A stretch of 64,000 nucleotides of DNA, taken from Chitinophaga eiseniae (lineage in GTDB: Bacteria; Bacteroidota; Bacteroidia; Chitinophagales; Chitinophagaceae). The notes beneath the pieces were generated by a model. That model was given only the letters and a program-made list of their open reading frames with translations, was not told the DNA's origin and did no database searches. This document shows, piece after piece, positions 26,641 to 36,300 of the stretch; the stretch's first letter is position 1; the number at the start of each line of letters is the position of its first letter. The position numbers and the translations under genes are program-made. Location: positions 310,001-374,000 of the forward strand of contig NZ_FUWZ01000004.1 of the NCBI RefSeq assembly GCF_900167135.1, read 5' to 3'.

Positions 26641-28239
26641 ATGGCTTTAAATACTATGAAGTGTACATTTTTCAAAGGGCTGACTCCCGGCCTGTTGTTT
26701 TCCATTGCTTTGTTGACCGCCTGTAACTGGGGCCAGAAAAAGAAGGACCAGCCACAAGACACTATCACTACCGCGAAGGTAGATTCGCTGTCTCGCCCAT
26801 CAGCGGGAGAAACACTTTCCACGCAAGCCTATGTCGATGGCATCATCAGCAGGATAAAGGCGGTCGAACGGCAATTGCCCGGCATCAGCGCGGAGGCTGC
26901 GGTGTCGTTGTATCGCTCTTTGGCGCTGTATGCTGATACCGCGGTTGCCGGCATCAGCAATAATGAAAGCGGCTGGCTGGACAAGTATGTCAACTATTTC
27001 TCCGAAGAAAAAAATAAAGTGGTGCCACCTGACAGCGTACAAAGGGCCATCGATCTGCTGGCCACCGCCGGTATAGAACCATGGGGAATAGGCGAGGGAT
27101 ATACCGTGCTGCGCACCGTTCCCGATTTTTATACAAGGCTTTTTAAAAATTCGTTGCCGCCCGATTACCGGAGTTACCTCCAGCTAAATGCAGATGAAGA
27201 TACGGTGTTGTACAGCGCCGATGCGGGGCTGGCCGTACCTTTTAGCCATGTAGGTCAACGGGCGCTTCACTGGGAGCAGTTCGTAGACGCTTATCCCAAC
27301 AGTATCCTGGTGGCCAACGCCAGGGAGAACTATGAACGCTATTGTGAAGACTATCTCTTCGGGCAAGACAATACCCCCAGCTTTGACAGCCATCAGGACA
27401 TCAGTTCACTGGTCGCTGAAAACAAAGCGGAATATCTCTCCTTTGTACAAAAATATGGCAACACGCGGACTGCGGGTGTTGTAAAGCTCTTCCTGGAAAA
27501 AGTGAATACCGAAAAATCGGTCGACGGCCTGCGACAGATAGTCCGCAATGAAATCAAGCAGCTGTTCGACGAACGGGTGGAGCTGTTACCGGCGCCTGCC
27601 GGTTTCGGTGCTGCACAGATAGCGCAACTGACCAAACCGGTGTATGACACGGTTCCAACGGAGGCAGGTCCGGACGAGGTGGTACGCGGGCTGGACGCTA
27701 TCGTGTATTTCCGGTTGGATGGTAACGTATACTGTACGGCCGTATTCACCAACGGAGTGCCGAACGGCGGAGCGCCTGCTACCGGCTGGATGGACGTCTG
27801 GGTGTTTAAGCAAGCGGGTGACAGCTGGCAAGCCGTGGCGCATCAGCTGAACGCCGGCGGTGGCGGTATGTACGGCAATTCCGGCTATTTCAGCGGCCTT
27901 GTGAAGCTGGGTACACATCGTATAGGCATTATGGTGTCCGGTGGTATTACCCACATGGGCAGCAGCATTTCCTGGGACGATGTACTGGCTTTCTCCAACG
28001 ATCAGTTGACAGCAGCTTTCACGATTACCACCAGCGATGCTTATGATAATGCCAACGGTATACAACATTGTAAGTTTAATAAATGGCTGATGCGCCCTGC
28101 TGGACAGGAGGAGAACTACCAACTGCTGATTATCAGCGGCAGCTGTATGGATGGGAGCCTGCCGCTGGAGAAGACGATCGTTCCGTTTAAAAACGGTGGC
28201 TACAACGTGCCGGAGAAATTTCTCGACAGGGGAATTTAA
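26641..28239 (+). CDS. Hypothetical lipoprotein, about 530 residues
   Basis: I do not recognise the family. A lipoprotein signal is clear: LLFSIALLTACNW, with Cys at residue 28 from the ATG at 26641, or 23 from a second ATG at 26656, which is the equally good alternative start. The mature protein is soluble-looking, with a helical first half (YVDGIISRIKAVERQLPG) and a beta-rich second half (GLDAIVYFRLDGNVYCTAVF, ISGSCMDGSLPLEKTIVPF). It is probably anchored in the inner or outer membrane facing the periplasm. It follows the peroxidase by 45 bases in the same direction and may be read with it, although a TA-rich stretch in the gap could be a promoter. Confidence 0.85.
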   Translation: MALNTMKCTFFKGLTPGLLFSIALLTACNWGQKKKDQPQDTITTAKVDSLSRPSAGETLSTQAYVDGIISRIKAVERQLPGISAEAAVSLYRSLALYADTAVAGISNNESGWLDKYVNYFSEEKNKVVPPDSVQRAIDLLATAGIEPWGIGEGYTVLRTVPDFYTRLFKNSLPPDYRSYLQLNADEDTVLYSADAGLAVPFSHVGQRALHWEQFVDAYPNSILVANARENYERYCEDYLFGQDNTPSFDSHQDISSLVAENKAEYLSFVQKYGNTRTAGVVKLFLEKVNTEKSVDGLRQIVRNEIKQLFDERVELLPAPAGFGAAQIAQLTKPVYDTVPTEAGPDEVVRGLDAIVYFRLDGNVYCTAVFTNGVPNGGAPATGWMDVWVFKQAGDSWQAVAHQLNAGGGGMYGNSGYFSGLVKLGTHRIGIMVSGGITHMGSSISWDDVLAFSNDQLTAAFTITTSDAYDNANGIQHCKFNKWLMRPAGQEENYQLLIISGSCMDGSLPLEKTIVPFKNGGYNVPEKFLDRGI

Positions 28240-28602
28240 TGTAACACCCGGTGTAGAAAGCCGAAGCGAATCGAGTATTCCCGCGTGGAAAATACTAATG
28301 AATATCATAGTGTTTAACTGATTTAAAACAATGCTCCCATCCTCTTTTTTTGTTGATCTGTTTTTTTTCCTTAATTTCATTTCGAGAATGCTGAAGGATA
28401 TGATAGCGCTGTAGTGCCCATCGGTACTGTGTTATCTTTTCTGTGAAACCCATTGATACTCAAAATAATCGTATTGATAAGTTTGTAGTCCTAACTATTA
28501 ATTAAATCCGGACAATTAACCATTTTAATTTATTAATACACCTTTTTCCTATTTACAGGAATGATTCCTCCTTTTTATTATTTCACCTCAAAACGCTATT
28601 TT
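28240..28602. other. AT-rich intergenic region with the crystallin promoter
   Basis: No gene is visible in these 363 bases. A weak hairpin (AGTATT at 28274 with AATACT at 28291) may end the lipoprotein transcript, and T-runs follow near 28341 and 28361. A good promoter lies at 28453-28485, leaving a leader of about 110 bases rich in TTAA. Confidence 0.6.
28453..28485 (+). promoter_or_regulatory. Bacteroidota-type promoter for the crystallin-like gene
   Basis: TAAGTTTG at 28478-28485 is an exact TAnnTTTG match. A TTG at 28453-28455 sits 22 bases upstream, close to the usual -33 spacing. The predicted 5' leader is about 110 bases. Confidence 0.6.
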
Positions 28603-28935
28603 ATGGGTATTATCGTATTCTATGAAGGCAACAATGGCACTCAGAACATTGTACAGACCGTTGAAGACACCCCTGGACAGAACTTCAAGCCGGTAAAAAA
28701 TGATGAAATCCGCTCCATGAAACTGTATGGCGTGCGGCAGGGATGTGAGATCACGGTGTATGACTCACCTGATGGTTCTACAAGTGACGATTTTACCATC
28801 GTCAATGTAAAAAGGGTATCTCCGGAGTATACGGTCGATACCTTTGAACGCAGCTATGAAGATGAATACGTTGTTGTGTCTTTCATCCGTAATAACGGAC
28901 TGGATGGCAAGATCTCCCGTATCAAGGTCAACTAA
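28603..28935 (+). CDS. Small beta/gamma-crystallin-like protein
   Basis: This 110-residue protein starts at the ATG at 28603 (MGIIVFYEGNNGTQN). An in-frame ATG at 28561 would add 14 residues with no domain value. Two Greek-key-like halves are visible. The first has the FYEGNNG strand and KNDEIRSMKLYGV, where NDEIRS fits the calcium motif (N/D)(N/D)xx(S/T)S except at position five. The second has ITVYDSPDGS and ends GLDGKISRIKVN. Bacterial members bind calcium and are often exported or stress-related. No signal peptide is present, so its location is unclear. It has its own promoter and a terminator, so it is a single-gene unit. Confidence 0.75.
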   Translation: MGIIVFYEGNNGTQNIVQTVEDTPGQNFKPVKNDEIRSMKLYGVRQGCEITVYDSPDGSTSDDFTIVNVKRVSPEYTVDTFERSYEDEYVVVSFIRNNGLDGKISRIKVN

Positions 28936-28952
28936 AACCGGTACATTACAGT

Positions 28953-28994
28953 CAGGCTGAACACGGACAGACAGGGTTCAGCCTGGCTACTTTT
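28953..28994 (+). terminator. Intrinsic terminator after the crystallin-like gene
   Basis: CAGGCTGAAC (28953-28962) pairs perfectly with GTTCAGCCTG (28976-28985) over a 13-base loop. TTTT follows at 28991. Confidence 0.75.
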
Positions 28995-29040
28995 CCCGGC
29001 AGCCTGTTTTTTAATCCTATTTTAATTCGCGCGCTATGTA

Positions 29041-29048
29041 TATATTTG
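29041..29048 (+). promoter_or_regulatory. -7 box of the sensor kinase gene
   Basis: TATATTTG is an exact TAnnTTTG match, 62 bases before the sensor start. No clear -33 TTG was seen at the usual distance. Confidence 0.55.
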
Positions 29049-29110
29049 TGGCGAGTTAAGTCAGGATTGCGGAAGTCCTGTGGTCATGTTGTTCGTGCTT
29101 TATCTTTACG

Positions 29111-32100
29111 ATGAACCTTATTGTCTGTCTTCACCTATGCTTGCTTCATTTTGTACCGGCGACGCCCAGTCTCCCGGCAGATACGGCAGCGCGTTACTTT
29201 GTCAGGCACTTCACGGATGAAGATGGATTACCCCAGAACAGCATCAAAGGCATCGTTCCGGATAAGAACGGATTTCTGTGGCTGGCCACGGAAAACGGCC
29301 TCACGCGATTTGACGGCAATTACTTCTTCAATTTTAGCACCGACAACCTGCCGGGACTGAAAAGCAGCAGGATGGCGCGGATATATCCCAGCGACACCGC
29401 CATCGCCGTGGAAAATGATATCGGGGAGATACTGACGGTCACCCGGAGCAGCGTAAAGCACATAGGACAAACGATGCCTGGCTACGGATATCAGCAATAC
29501 AAAGCCAGCAACAAAGACTATTATCCTATCCGCGGATGGCCCGACGACTACGGAGCACATTTTGCCAGGATATGCCCGGTAGTCTTGCCGCAGACAACAG
29601 AAAGTTATTTTTCTGTCAACCAGGATACCATCACCCATATAAAAAAAGGAAAAGCAGACTATCACATTGTCCGGCCGCAGCTCGATCTGCTGCGTTTGTT
29701 CGTTTGCGATAGCCGGCTATTTTACCTGAACAAAGACGGAGACATCTTCGGGTGGGACAAAGACCAACCGACAAAGTTAACGCTGACAGGCGACCTGCCG
29801 ACAGACTCCGCTTTCAGCAAATGCAAAATGCAACTGTTCTGGAACATCGCAGCACGGCAGGTCTTCGTATATACGGACCGCGCCTGTTATCTGCTGCAGC
29901 CCCAGGGACATGGAAGAATACACAGTTCACTGGTCGTGAAAGGTTTCAATCTGCATCAGGCTTACATCACCGCTATCTATTATGATCAGGCAAACAGCCG
30001 CGTTTTCCTCGGCAGCTCTACCAAAGGTCTTTATATCTATACAAGACAGCAGTTTACCGTCCGGAAATCAGATGCTTCGGGAGAGGAAGTTTTTTACGCC
30101 CAGGCACCCTTTCCCGGTAATGGCGTGGTAACCGCCACCGGCCTCTCTTTCGGGAAAAACGGAAAATACACCTGGTTGCCCCTGTCGTTTGGTGCCGAAA
30201 ACATACTGGAGAAATATGCGCTGGCCCGTGACCAGCAGGGCAGATACTGGGGCCGGAAAGGATTTTCTCTGATCGGTGTATCTCCCGATTTTAGTAAGGT
30301 GGTACGCAAAATGGAACTACCTTATCTCGTCGGCCCGGTCTATGCCGGTCCTAGTGGAAATATATGGGTAGGCGGCCAGTTTCCGGGGCTGTATTACCTC
30401 AAAACCACTTCACCGGATGATACCTTACAGGCGCTGCCGGCTAAAGTAGAGGACGTTACCTGCATCAAAGAAGGACAGATTCCCGGCCTGCTGTGGGTAG
30501 GCACCGGCAAAGGCCTGTTCCGGGTACACCTGCCTTCAGGGCGTACAGACACCATCCGTGGATTGGAACAGGGGAACATAAGAAGCATCTATGTGCCCAG
30601 GCAAAAAGAGGTCTGGATCACTACGTATAATAAAGGTGTTTTCCTTTACCGTAATGACCGGCTCGTGCCTCTGCCATTGGACGGACAGCACTATATGGCT
30701 ACCACCCACTGTATTACGGAAGACTACCAGGGCTATTTCTGGCTCACTACCAATAAAGGGCTGTTCCGCGTCCGCCGGCAGGATGTGCTGGACTATGCCG
30801 ACGGTAAGCAGCGCGACCTGTTTTATTATTATTTCGGGAAAGACCAGGGCTTTAATACCAACGAGTTTAACGGTGGTTGCCAGCCCTGCGCCTTTAAATA
30901 TGAGAACGGAGATATCTCTCTGCCCTCGCTCGACGGACTGGTACAGTTTACACCTTCATCCGTCCGGATGGAGATGCCGGACCAGAAAATCTTCGTCGAC
31001 TGGATGGAGCATAACCTCAAACAAGCGGTTGCCGGCGATCACTTCGAGCTGCCCAACGGTTTTAAAACCTTCCGGCTGCACATCAGCTCTCCTTATTTCG
31101 GCGACCAGCGGAACCTGTATTTTTACTATTGCCTGGATAAAGACGACTGGCAGGAAGAAGAAATTTGGTTGCCTGTTACCAGTGACAGGACCATCACACT
31201 GTCATCGTTGCCATCAGGAAGCTACCGCATCCGCGTCCGGAAACTGAAAGGCTTCGGCAGGGACCAGTACATTGAAAAAGTGATTGGCATCCGTGTGCAG
31301 GAGGCCTTCTACGAAAAAGGATGGTTCAGGTTAGCGGTATTGTTCGCCCTGGTCTGTCTTATCGTACTGATTTATAAAATACGTATCAGGCATATTCAAC
31401 AGCAGAACAAGTTGCTGGAGCTGAAAGTCCATAACCGCACGCAAAAGCTGGAGGAAACAATGGCCATTTTACAGGAATCGGACGAGCAGCTCCGTAAGCA
31501 GGGCTTAATGCATAAACACCTGCTGACCGCCATTACCCATGATATAAAAACGCCGTTGCGGTTTTTGCTGCGCGTCAATAATAATGAACCCTCTTCAGAC
31601 AGGCTGAAGGAGACCGAAATAAAAACGGTGACCTATGAGAGCTTGTACCGTATGCATTATCTGGTGGATAACCTGATCCATTATATGCGGACTACCTACC
31701 AGACAGGGGAATTCTCCGAAGAAGTCATAGACCTGCCCTGGCTGGCAGAAGAAAAAATGGCGATCTTTAAACCGGTGTCTGATTCAAAGGGCATACGGTT
31801 GATGAATCACATCCCGCCGGGAACGACGGTGGTAGCTAATAAGCTTCTGCTGGCAGTGATACTCCATAATCTGCTGGATAATGCTGTTAAATATACCGTC
31901 CACGGGAGCGTGGAAGTAACGGTTGAAAAAGATGCGGGGTTATTGACCATACACGTTGCAGATACTGGTAGCGGTATGCCGCAGGCGGTCAGGGACTGGA
32001 TGAACCAGGCGGAAAATGACGGTACCGGGCATTCCATCAGCACCGGGATGGGCCTGATACTCATCAAGGAATTACTCCCGGCCATCAACGGCCGGTTAAT

Positions 32101-32164
32101 CGCCCGCCCGGGAAAGGAGAGGGGCACTATACTTTCATTACAGCTTCGCCGACATGACTGGTAG
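29111..32164 (+). CDS. Beta-propeller sensor histidine kinase
   Basis: This membrane sensor has 1017 residues. A short signal sequence is followed by Reg_prop-type propeller repeats (DEDGLPQNSIKGIVPDKNGF, FLWLATENGLTRFDG, YFWLTTNKGLFRVRR), which form a large periplasmic sensing part to about residue 640. A Y_Y_Y-like domain (to about 735) and one membrane helix (FRLAVLFALVCLIVLIYKI) come next. The cytoplasmic kinase has a coiled segment, the phospho-acceptor His810 in THDIKTPLRF, an N-box HNLLDNAVKYT and an ATP lid with DTGSGMP and GMGLILIKELL. It is built like Bacteroidota hybrid two-component sensors but has no receiver or AraC domain. The separate regulator next to it, convergent and overlapping by 38 bases, is the likely partner. 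The ligand is unknown. Confidence 0.93.
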   Translation: MNLIVCLHLCLLHFVPATPSLPADTAARYFVRHFTDEDGLPQNSIKGIVPDKNGFLWLATENGLTRFDGNYFFNFSTDNLPGLKSSRMARIYPSDTAIAVENDIGEILTVTRSSVKHIGQTMPGYGYQQYKASNKDYYPIRGWPDDYGAHFARICPVVLPQTTESYFSVNQDTITHIKKGKADYHIVRPQLDLLRLFVCDSRLFYLNKDGDIFGWDKDQPTKLTLTGDLPTDSAFSKCKMQLFWNIAARQVFVYTDRACYLLQPQGHGRIHSSLVVKGFNLHQAYITAIYYDQANSRVFLGSSTKGLYIYTRQQFTVRKSDASGEEVFYAQAPFPGNGVVTATGLSFGKNGKYTWLPLSFGAENILEKYALARDQQGRYWGRKGFSLIGVSPDFSKVVRKMELPYLVGPVYAGPSGNIWVGGQFPGLYYLKTTSPDDTLQALPAKVEDVTCIKEGQIPGLLWVGTGKGLFRVHLPSGRTDTIRGLEQGNIRSIYVPRQKEVWITTYNKGVFLYRNDRLVPLPLDGQHYMATTHCITEDYQGYFWLTTNKGLFRVRRQDVLDYADGKQRDLFYYYFGKDQGFNTNEFNGGCQPCAFKYENGDISLPSLDGLVQFTPSSVRMEMPDQKIFVDWMEHNLKQAVAGDHFELPNGFKTFRLHISSPYFGDQRNLYFYYCLDKDDWQEEEIWLPVTSDRTITLSSLPSGSYRIRVRKLKGFGRDQYIEKVIGIRVQEAFYEKGWFRLAVLFALVCLIVLIYKIRIRHIQQQNKLLELKVHNRTQKLEETMAILQESDEQLRKQGLMHKHLLTAITHDIKTPLRFLLRVNNNEPSSDRLKETEIKTVTYESLYRMHYLVDNLIHYMRTTYQTGEFSEEVIDLPWLAEEKMAIFKPVSDSKGIRLMNHIPPGTTVVANKLLLAVILHNLLDNAVKYTVHGSVEVTVEKDAGLLTIHVADTGSGMPQAVRDWMNQAENDGTGHSISTGMGLILIKELLPAINGRLIARPGKERGTILSLQLRRHDW

Positions 32165-32792
32165 CCTGGTACATATGTGCTTTCTCCACTAAAGCGATCA
32201 CATTTTTTACCCCCGTTTTTTCAAAGATGCGCGCTTTATAGGTGCTCACAGTGGTGAGCTGCAGGTGAAGCATCTCCGCAATCTTTATTAACGGAAGGCC
32301 TTTGGTCAATAGGTTCATGACTTCAACCTCACGGCCGGAGAGTACGGCGAACGGATTCTGGTGAACTTCCTGTTGCCGGGTATACTTGTTGATCAACTGT
32401 TCCCTGACGGCTCTGCTGATATACTTTTCACCCCCCAATACCGTTGCGACGGCTATTTTAAAGTCTTCGTCCGGAGAGTTTTTTTCAATGTAGCCGTCGG
32501 CGCCGGTCTGCAGATAGCCGAGCGCGTACAGGATTTCTTCATACGCCGAACAGATCAGTATCCTGATATCAGGCTGACGAAGCTTTACTGCCTGTATCAT
32601 CTGCAGGTTGTTGCCGCCGGGCATATTAATGTCTAAAATCAGCAGGTCGAAATGCCTGATTTCAATAAAAGAAATGGTTTCGTCAAATGTTTTTGCTTCT
32701 GTAACATGCATGTCACCAGGCAGGGAGCAGACAATTTGTTTTACGCCAAGTCTTACTATCGAATGGTCATCTGCTATCAATACGTGTGTCAT
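32127..32792 (-). CDS. LuxR/NarL-family response regulator
   Basis: This regulator has 221 residues. The receiver domain has the acidic pair at residues 8-9 (IADDHS), the phosphorylated Asp54 in LILDINMPGG, and a downstream Lys (YIEKNSP). The C-terminal helix-turn-helix starts LSGREVEVMNLLTKG and contains the recognition region KIAEMLHLQLTTVSTYKARI. On phosphorylation such proteins dimerize and bind DNA. Its neighbour is the sensor kinase, tail to tail, with the two stop regions overlapping by 38 bases. The target genes are unknown; the giant adhesin gene, starting 540 bases upstream and divergent, is a natural candidate. A one-mismatch -7 box is at 32840-32847. Confidence 0.95.
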   Translation of the reverse strand: MTHVLIADDHSIVRLGVKQIVCSLPGDMHVTEAKTFDETISFIEIRHFDLLILDINMPGGNNLQMIQAVKLRQPDIRILICSAYEEILYALGYLQTGADGYIEKNSPDEDFKIAVATVLGGEKYISRAVREQLINKYTRQQEVHQNPFAVLSGREVEVMNLLTKGLPLIKIAEMLHLQLTTVSTYKARIFEKTGVKNVIALVEKAHMYQATSHVGEAVMKV

Positions 32793-32919
32793 TTCCGTTC
32801 AGGTTAGGGCAGGAGGGTAGCATAGATCTTTTGTCAACACTAAAGTAATATATTTTTCTTCTGATGTATATAATTATTTGAGAATTTTTTTAGAATGGTC
32901 TGACAGCCGGACAGTGGCA

Positions 32920-32939
32920 ATGTAGTATAACTACTACAT
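32920..32939. promoter_or_regulatory. Inverted repeat, possible regulator site
   Basis: ATGTAGTA and TACTACAT form a perfect 8-bp inverted repeat around TAAC. It lies midway between the response regulator and the weak adhesin promoter, where a regulator could act on either gene. Confidence 0.4.
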
Positions 32940-33251
32940 CACTATTACAGTAACAACTACAACCGTGCTTGAATAGTTTTTATACTTTCGTTAGCGGAAT
33001 TGTTCCGTTGAGTCATGTGAACATTCTGTGAATTGTAGGATGAACCAATGAGGCCCATGTCCTTTTCTAAAACTTAATACTTTCCTATGGGGAAACTTTA
33101 CGCGATTACCACAACATGCGGACTTTACCGTTTTGCAATGTCTCAAATACCATTTTCGTAAGACCAAATATCGTCTGTGTTTGATCGTCGGCGCAGTGAG
33201 TTGTTGCCGGTTGTAGCAAACGACCATATCACGTCCTGAGCATATGAAAAT

Positions 33252-33275
33252 TAAAGATTCCTGATAGAATCTTTA
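33252..33275 (+). promoter_or_regulatory. Leader hairpin upstream of the giant adhesin gene
   Basis: TAAAGATTC (33252-33260) pairs with GAATCTTTA (33267-33275) over a 6-base loop, a perfect 9-bp stem. It ends 56 bases before the start codon. It may be an RNA structure in the leader or a DNA-binding site. Confidence 0.4.
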
Positions 33276-33331
33276 CTGGCCTGCCGGTTGAAAACGGTGG
33301 TCCCGGACCCTTATTACCCAATGTTTATTGC

Positions 33332-36300
33332 ATGATGTCCCTCTTAAATAATGTTATGAATCCCGATTCAAGGTTTTTCAGCTTTAGCTGTAAGCGGTTG
33401 CTACTGGCACTGTTTGGCATGGCAACGGCATTTGCCGCCTCCGCGGGCACTTTCCCCGTTACCAATACCAACGACGCCGGGCCTGGCTCGTTCAGACAGG
33501 CCATCCTGGACGCGAATGCGGCGGGCGCGGGCCCGCACAATATCGTATTCAACGTGCATGGCCAGATCACACTGGCTACCACGTTGCCCACCATTACAGC
33601 AAAGAAACTGACGATCGACGGGCAGAACAGGATCACGCTGTATTCCACCGGCACCAACTCCGTCATTAATCCGTTTGTGATCAATGCAGATAGCGTGACC
33701 GTCCGGAATTTCACCGTGCAGAACAACGGGGATATCAATGTGGACATTTTTCCGAATACAACAGGGATAACCATTGAGAATATACGCTCCTTCAGTACGG
33801 TAGGGAACACGTTGAATTCGTTTATACGGGTACAGGGGGCCTCTACCAGGCTAACGATAAGAAATATTGCGTCCACCGACGTCGAACCCGCCGGTTCCGC
33901 CAGCCTCGCTCCGCACATCGGGCGGGCTTTTTATTTTACTGGCGGCATGCAAACAGACCTGGTCATGGACAATATCCAGCTCAGCTCTGCCAACAATACC
34001 CGCGGGGGAGAAGGCATCGTATTCCGCGATGCAGGTGTGAACGGATTGACGTTCACCAACAGCAATATCAGCGGCTTCCAGAACGCGGTGATGTTTGATA
34101 ACACCGCCGGCGCAGTGGAAACGGCCAACAATGTGCTGTTCAGAAATGTGACCATCGATAGTTTGTGGAGCGGCGTATCATTGGGCGTTTATTGTGATTA
34201 CCCCGCCACCAATTTTGATATCAACCAGACAACGATAGATATGAATGTGATCGGCGCGGATGATGATGGAGACTATGCCATCCGTTTCGACAACACCGCC
34301 AGCAATATTAAGCTGGACACCATTAATATTAATGAGAACGATATTCACGCCATCTGGTTCAACGGCACAGCCAGTAATATCACTATCAATAAAGCTTTGG
34401 TGGAAAACCGGATACCCGGACAATTCGGCGGGAATGCATGTATACGGTTTGAAGGCGCCGTCAACGGATTTACCTGCACCAACTCCACACTCAATGGTGA
34501 TAAGCCCTCCAATGCAGATGACGCGGATGTCGGTATCGGTTTTTATGCTGCCGCCTCCGGAGTGACCATTGACAAGGTCACTTTTAGTGATTTTGATGTA
34601 GACGGGATTTATGTTATAGGAGCAGCCACCAATTTCCAGCTGACCAATTCCAGGTTCGAACGGAGTGTGGACGGTATCGAGTTCTATAGCAATGCTGCCA
34701 GAACAAACGTTGATATTGTCAATTCTGCTTTTTACGATCAGACACGATCAGGAATCGTGGTGAACGGCGCCAACGCGGTGACTGACGTAGACCTGAAAGG
34801 CGATACCGTGGTAAACAATGCCAGCAACGGTATCTGGTTCCACGGCGGCGCAGGCGTCACCGACGCAGAAGTCAGCGGTTCCGTAATATATAATAATGGT
34901 GGCGCAGGTATTATTAACGAAGCCCCCAACAAGGTGCTGATCACCAACAACAGCATATTCAATAATAAAGGACCGGGCATCTCCCTGACGGCAGGGAACT
35001 GCACCTACTCGGCTGCTGCCGGTAAAACGCCGGTACTGGTATCATCCAACGCGCTGGGAGGAGGGCAATACCAGCTAAAGCTTACGATACCCAATATCAC
35101 CGCCGGAGCACAATACACGGTCGATATCTATGCAAACGATCCCGCTGCGAGCAAAACAAGCGGGCAATATTATGTTACGTCATTAACAGGACTCTCCGCA
35201 GGTACTTCTACGCAAACGATTACCTACAATGCCGGTCCGGGCACTACCGGCCTCGGTTTCTGGACGGCCACCCTGCGCATCCCCGCCAACAACTGCGGTA
35301 CTTCGGAATTTGGCAATAGCATCCCGATGAACTTTACCGGTCCGGCCTGTGTAAACAACGGCGTAGTGGCCTGGTACCGGGCAGATCAGGCGGTGAACGG
35401 GGGCAACTGGGGTGATATCTCCGGTAACGCCAATCACATGAAAGTGATCGGAGATCCCGACAATACCACTGGCATGGTCAACTTCAACCCTGCTATTTAT
35501 TATGATGGTAACGATGCGCACCAGGTGCCCGCTTCGGCAGCGGTATCAGGCGCCTATTCCATAATTGGAATGGGACTGCTGGAAGGTTCCCAGACGGGCC
35601 GCGTTTTCGCCAGCTCCAGCAGCAATAAGCTGATGGGGTGGCACGCAGGGTCTGAAAACCGCCTGTACGTGGAAGGCTGGCTGAACACCGGTAATGCAAT
35701 TACTACCAAAGGAAAACTCTATTCTTTTGAAAGGGGTGCCAGCGGCGCCTATGAATTTAAAAGCAACGGCGGACTGGTGAAAAATGGTCCCACCGCAGAT
35801 GGCACCGTCTGGACGCTGGAATTGGGAGGAGCTACCTACTCTGAATATTCCAAAGTCTTTGTGCCGGAAGTGTTCATCTACAACCGCGATCTTTCGCCGG
35901 CAGAGATGCAGCGCATCGAATCCTACATGGGACTCAAATATGGCGTTACGCTCAACAACGGCGCCACCGATTATATCAACAGCGACGGCACTGTGCAAAT
36001 GTGGACGGCTGCCATCAACGCCGGTTATGGCAGGCGCATCACCGGTATCGGCCGTGAGGATTGTACCATGCTGAACCAGAAACAGTCCCTTAGCCAGGAC
36101 ACCGGTCTGGTAACCATCGCGCTGGGAAATGCCATCGCACTTTCCAATATTGCCAATACCAACAACATCACACAAGATAAGGCATTTTTCGTCTTCAGTG
36201 ACAACGGCGGCAGCACCAGCTACTTCACCGCTGTCACCAGCACCAATGCCAATCAACGTATGGACCGCGTATTCCGCGTACAGAAAACCGCCACCTGGGA

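Larger units (their letters stand above)
32793..33331. other. Long divergent regulatory region before the giant adhesin gene
   Basis: These 539 bases hold no convincing gene. A 78-codon minus-strand frame (32991-33227) has no protein-like features. Two hairpins are listed separately. On the minus strand, 32840-32847 is one base from a -7 box and could serve the response regulator. TATACTTTCG near 32981 is a weak -7 candidate for the adhesin gene, which would give it a leader of over 300 bases. Confidence 0.55.

Noticed and set aside
32991..33227. A 78-codon minus-strand frame in the adhesin upstream region
   Set aside because: It has no recognisable motif, ribosome site or promoter and an unusual Cys/His/Arg-rich composition.
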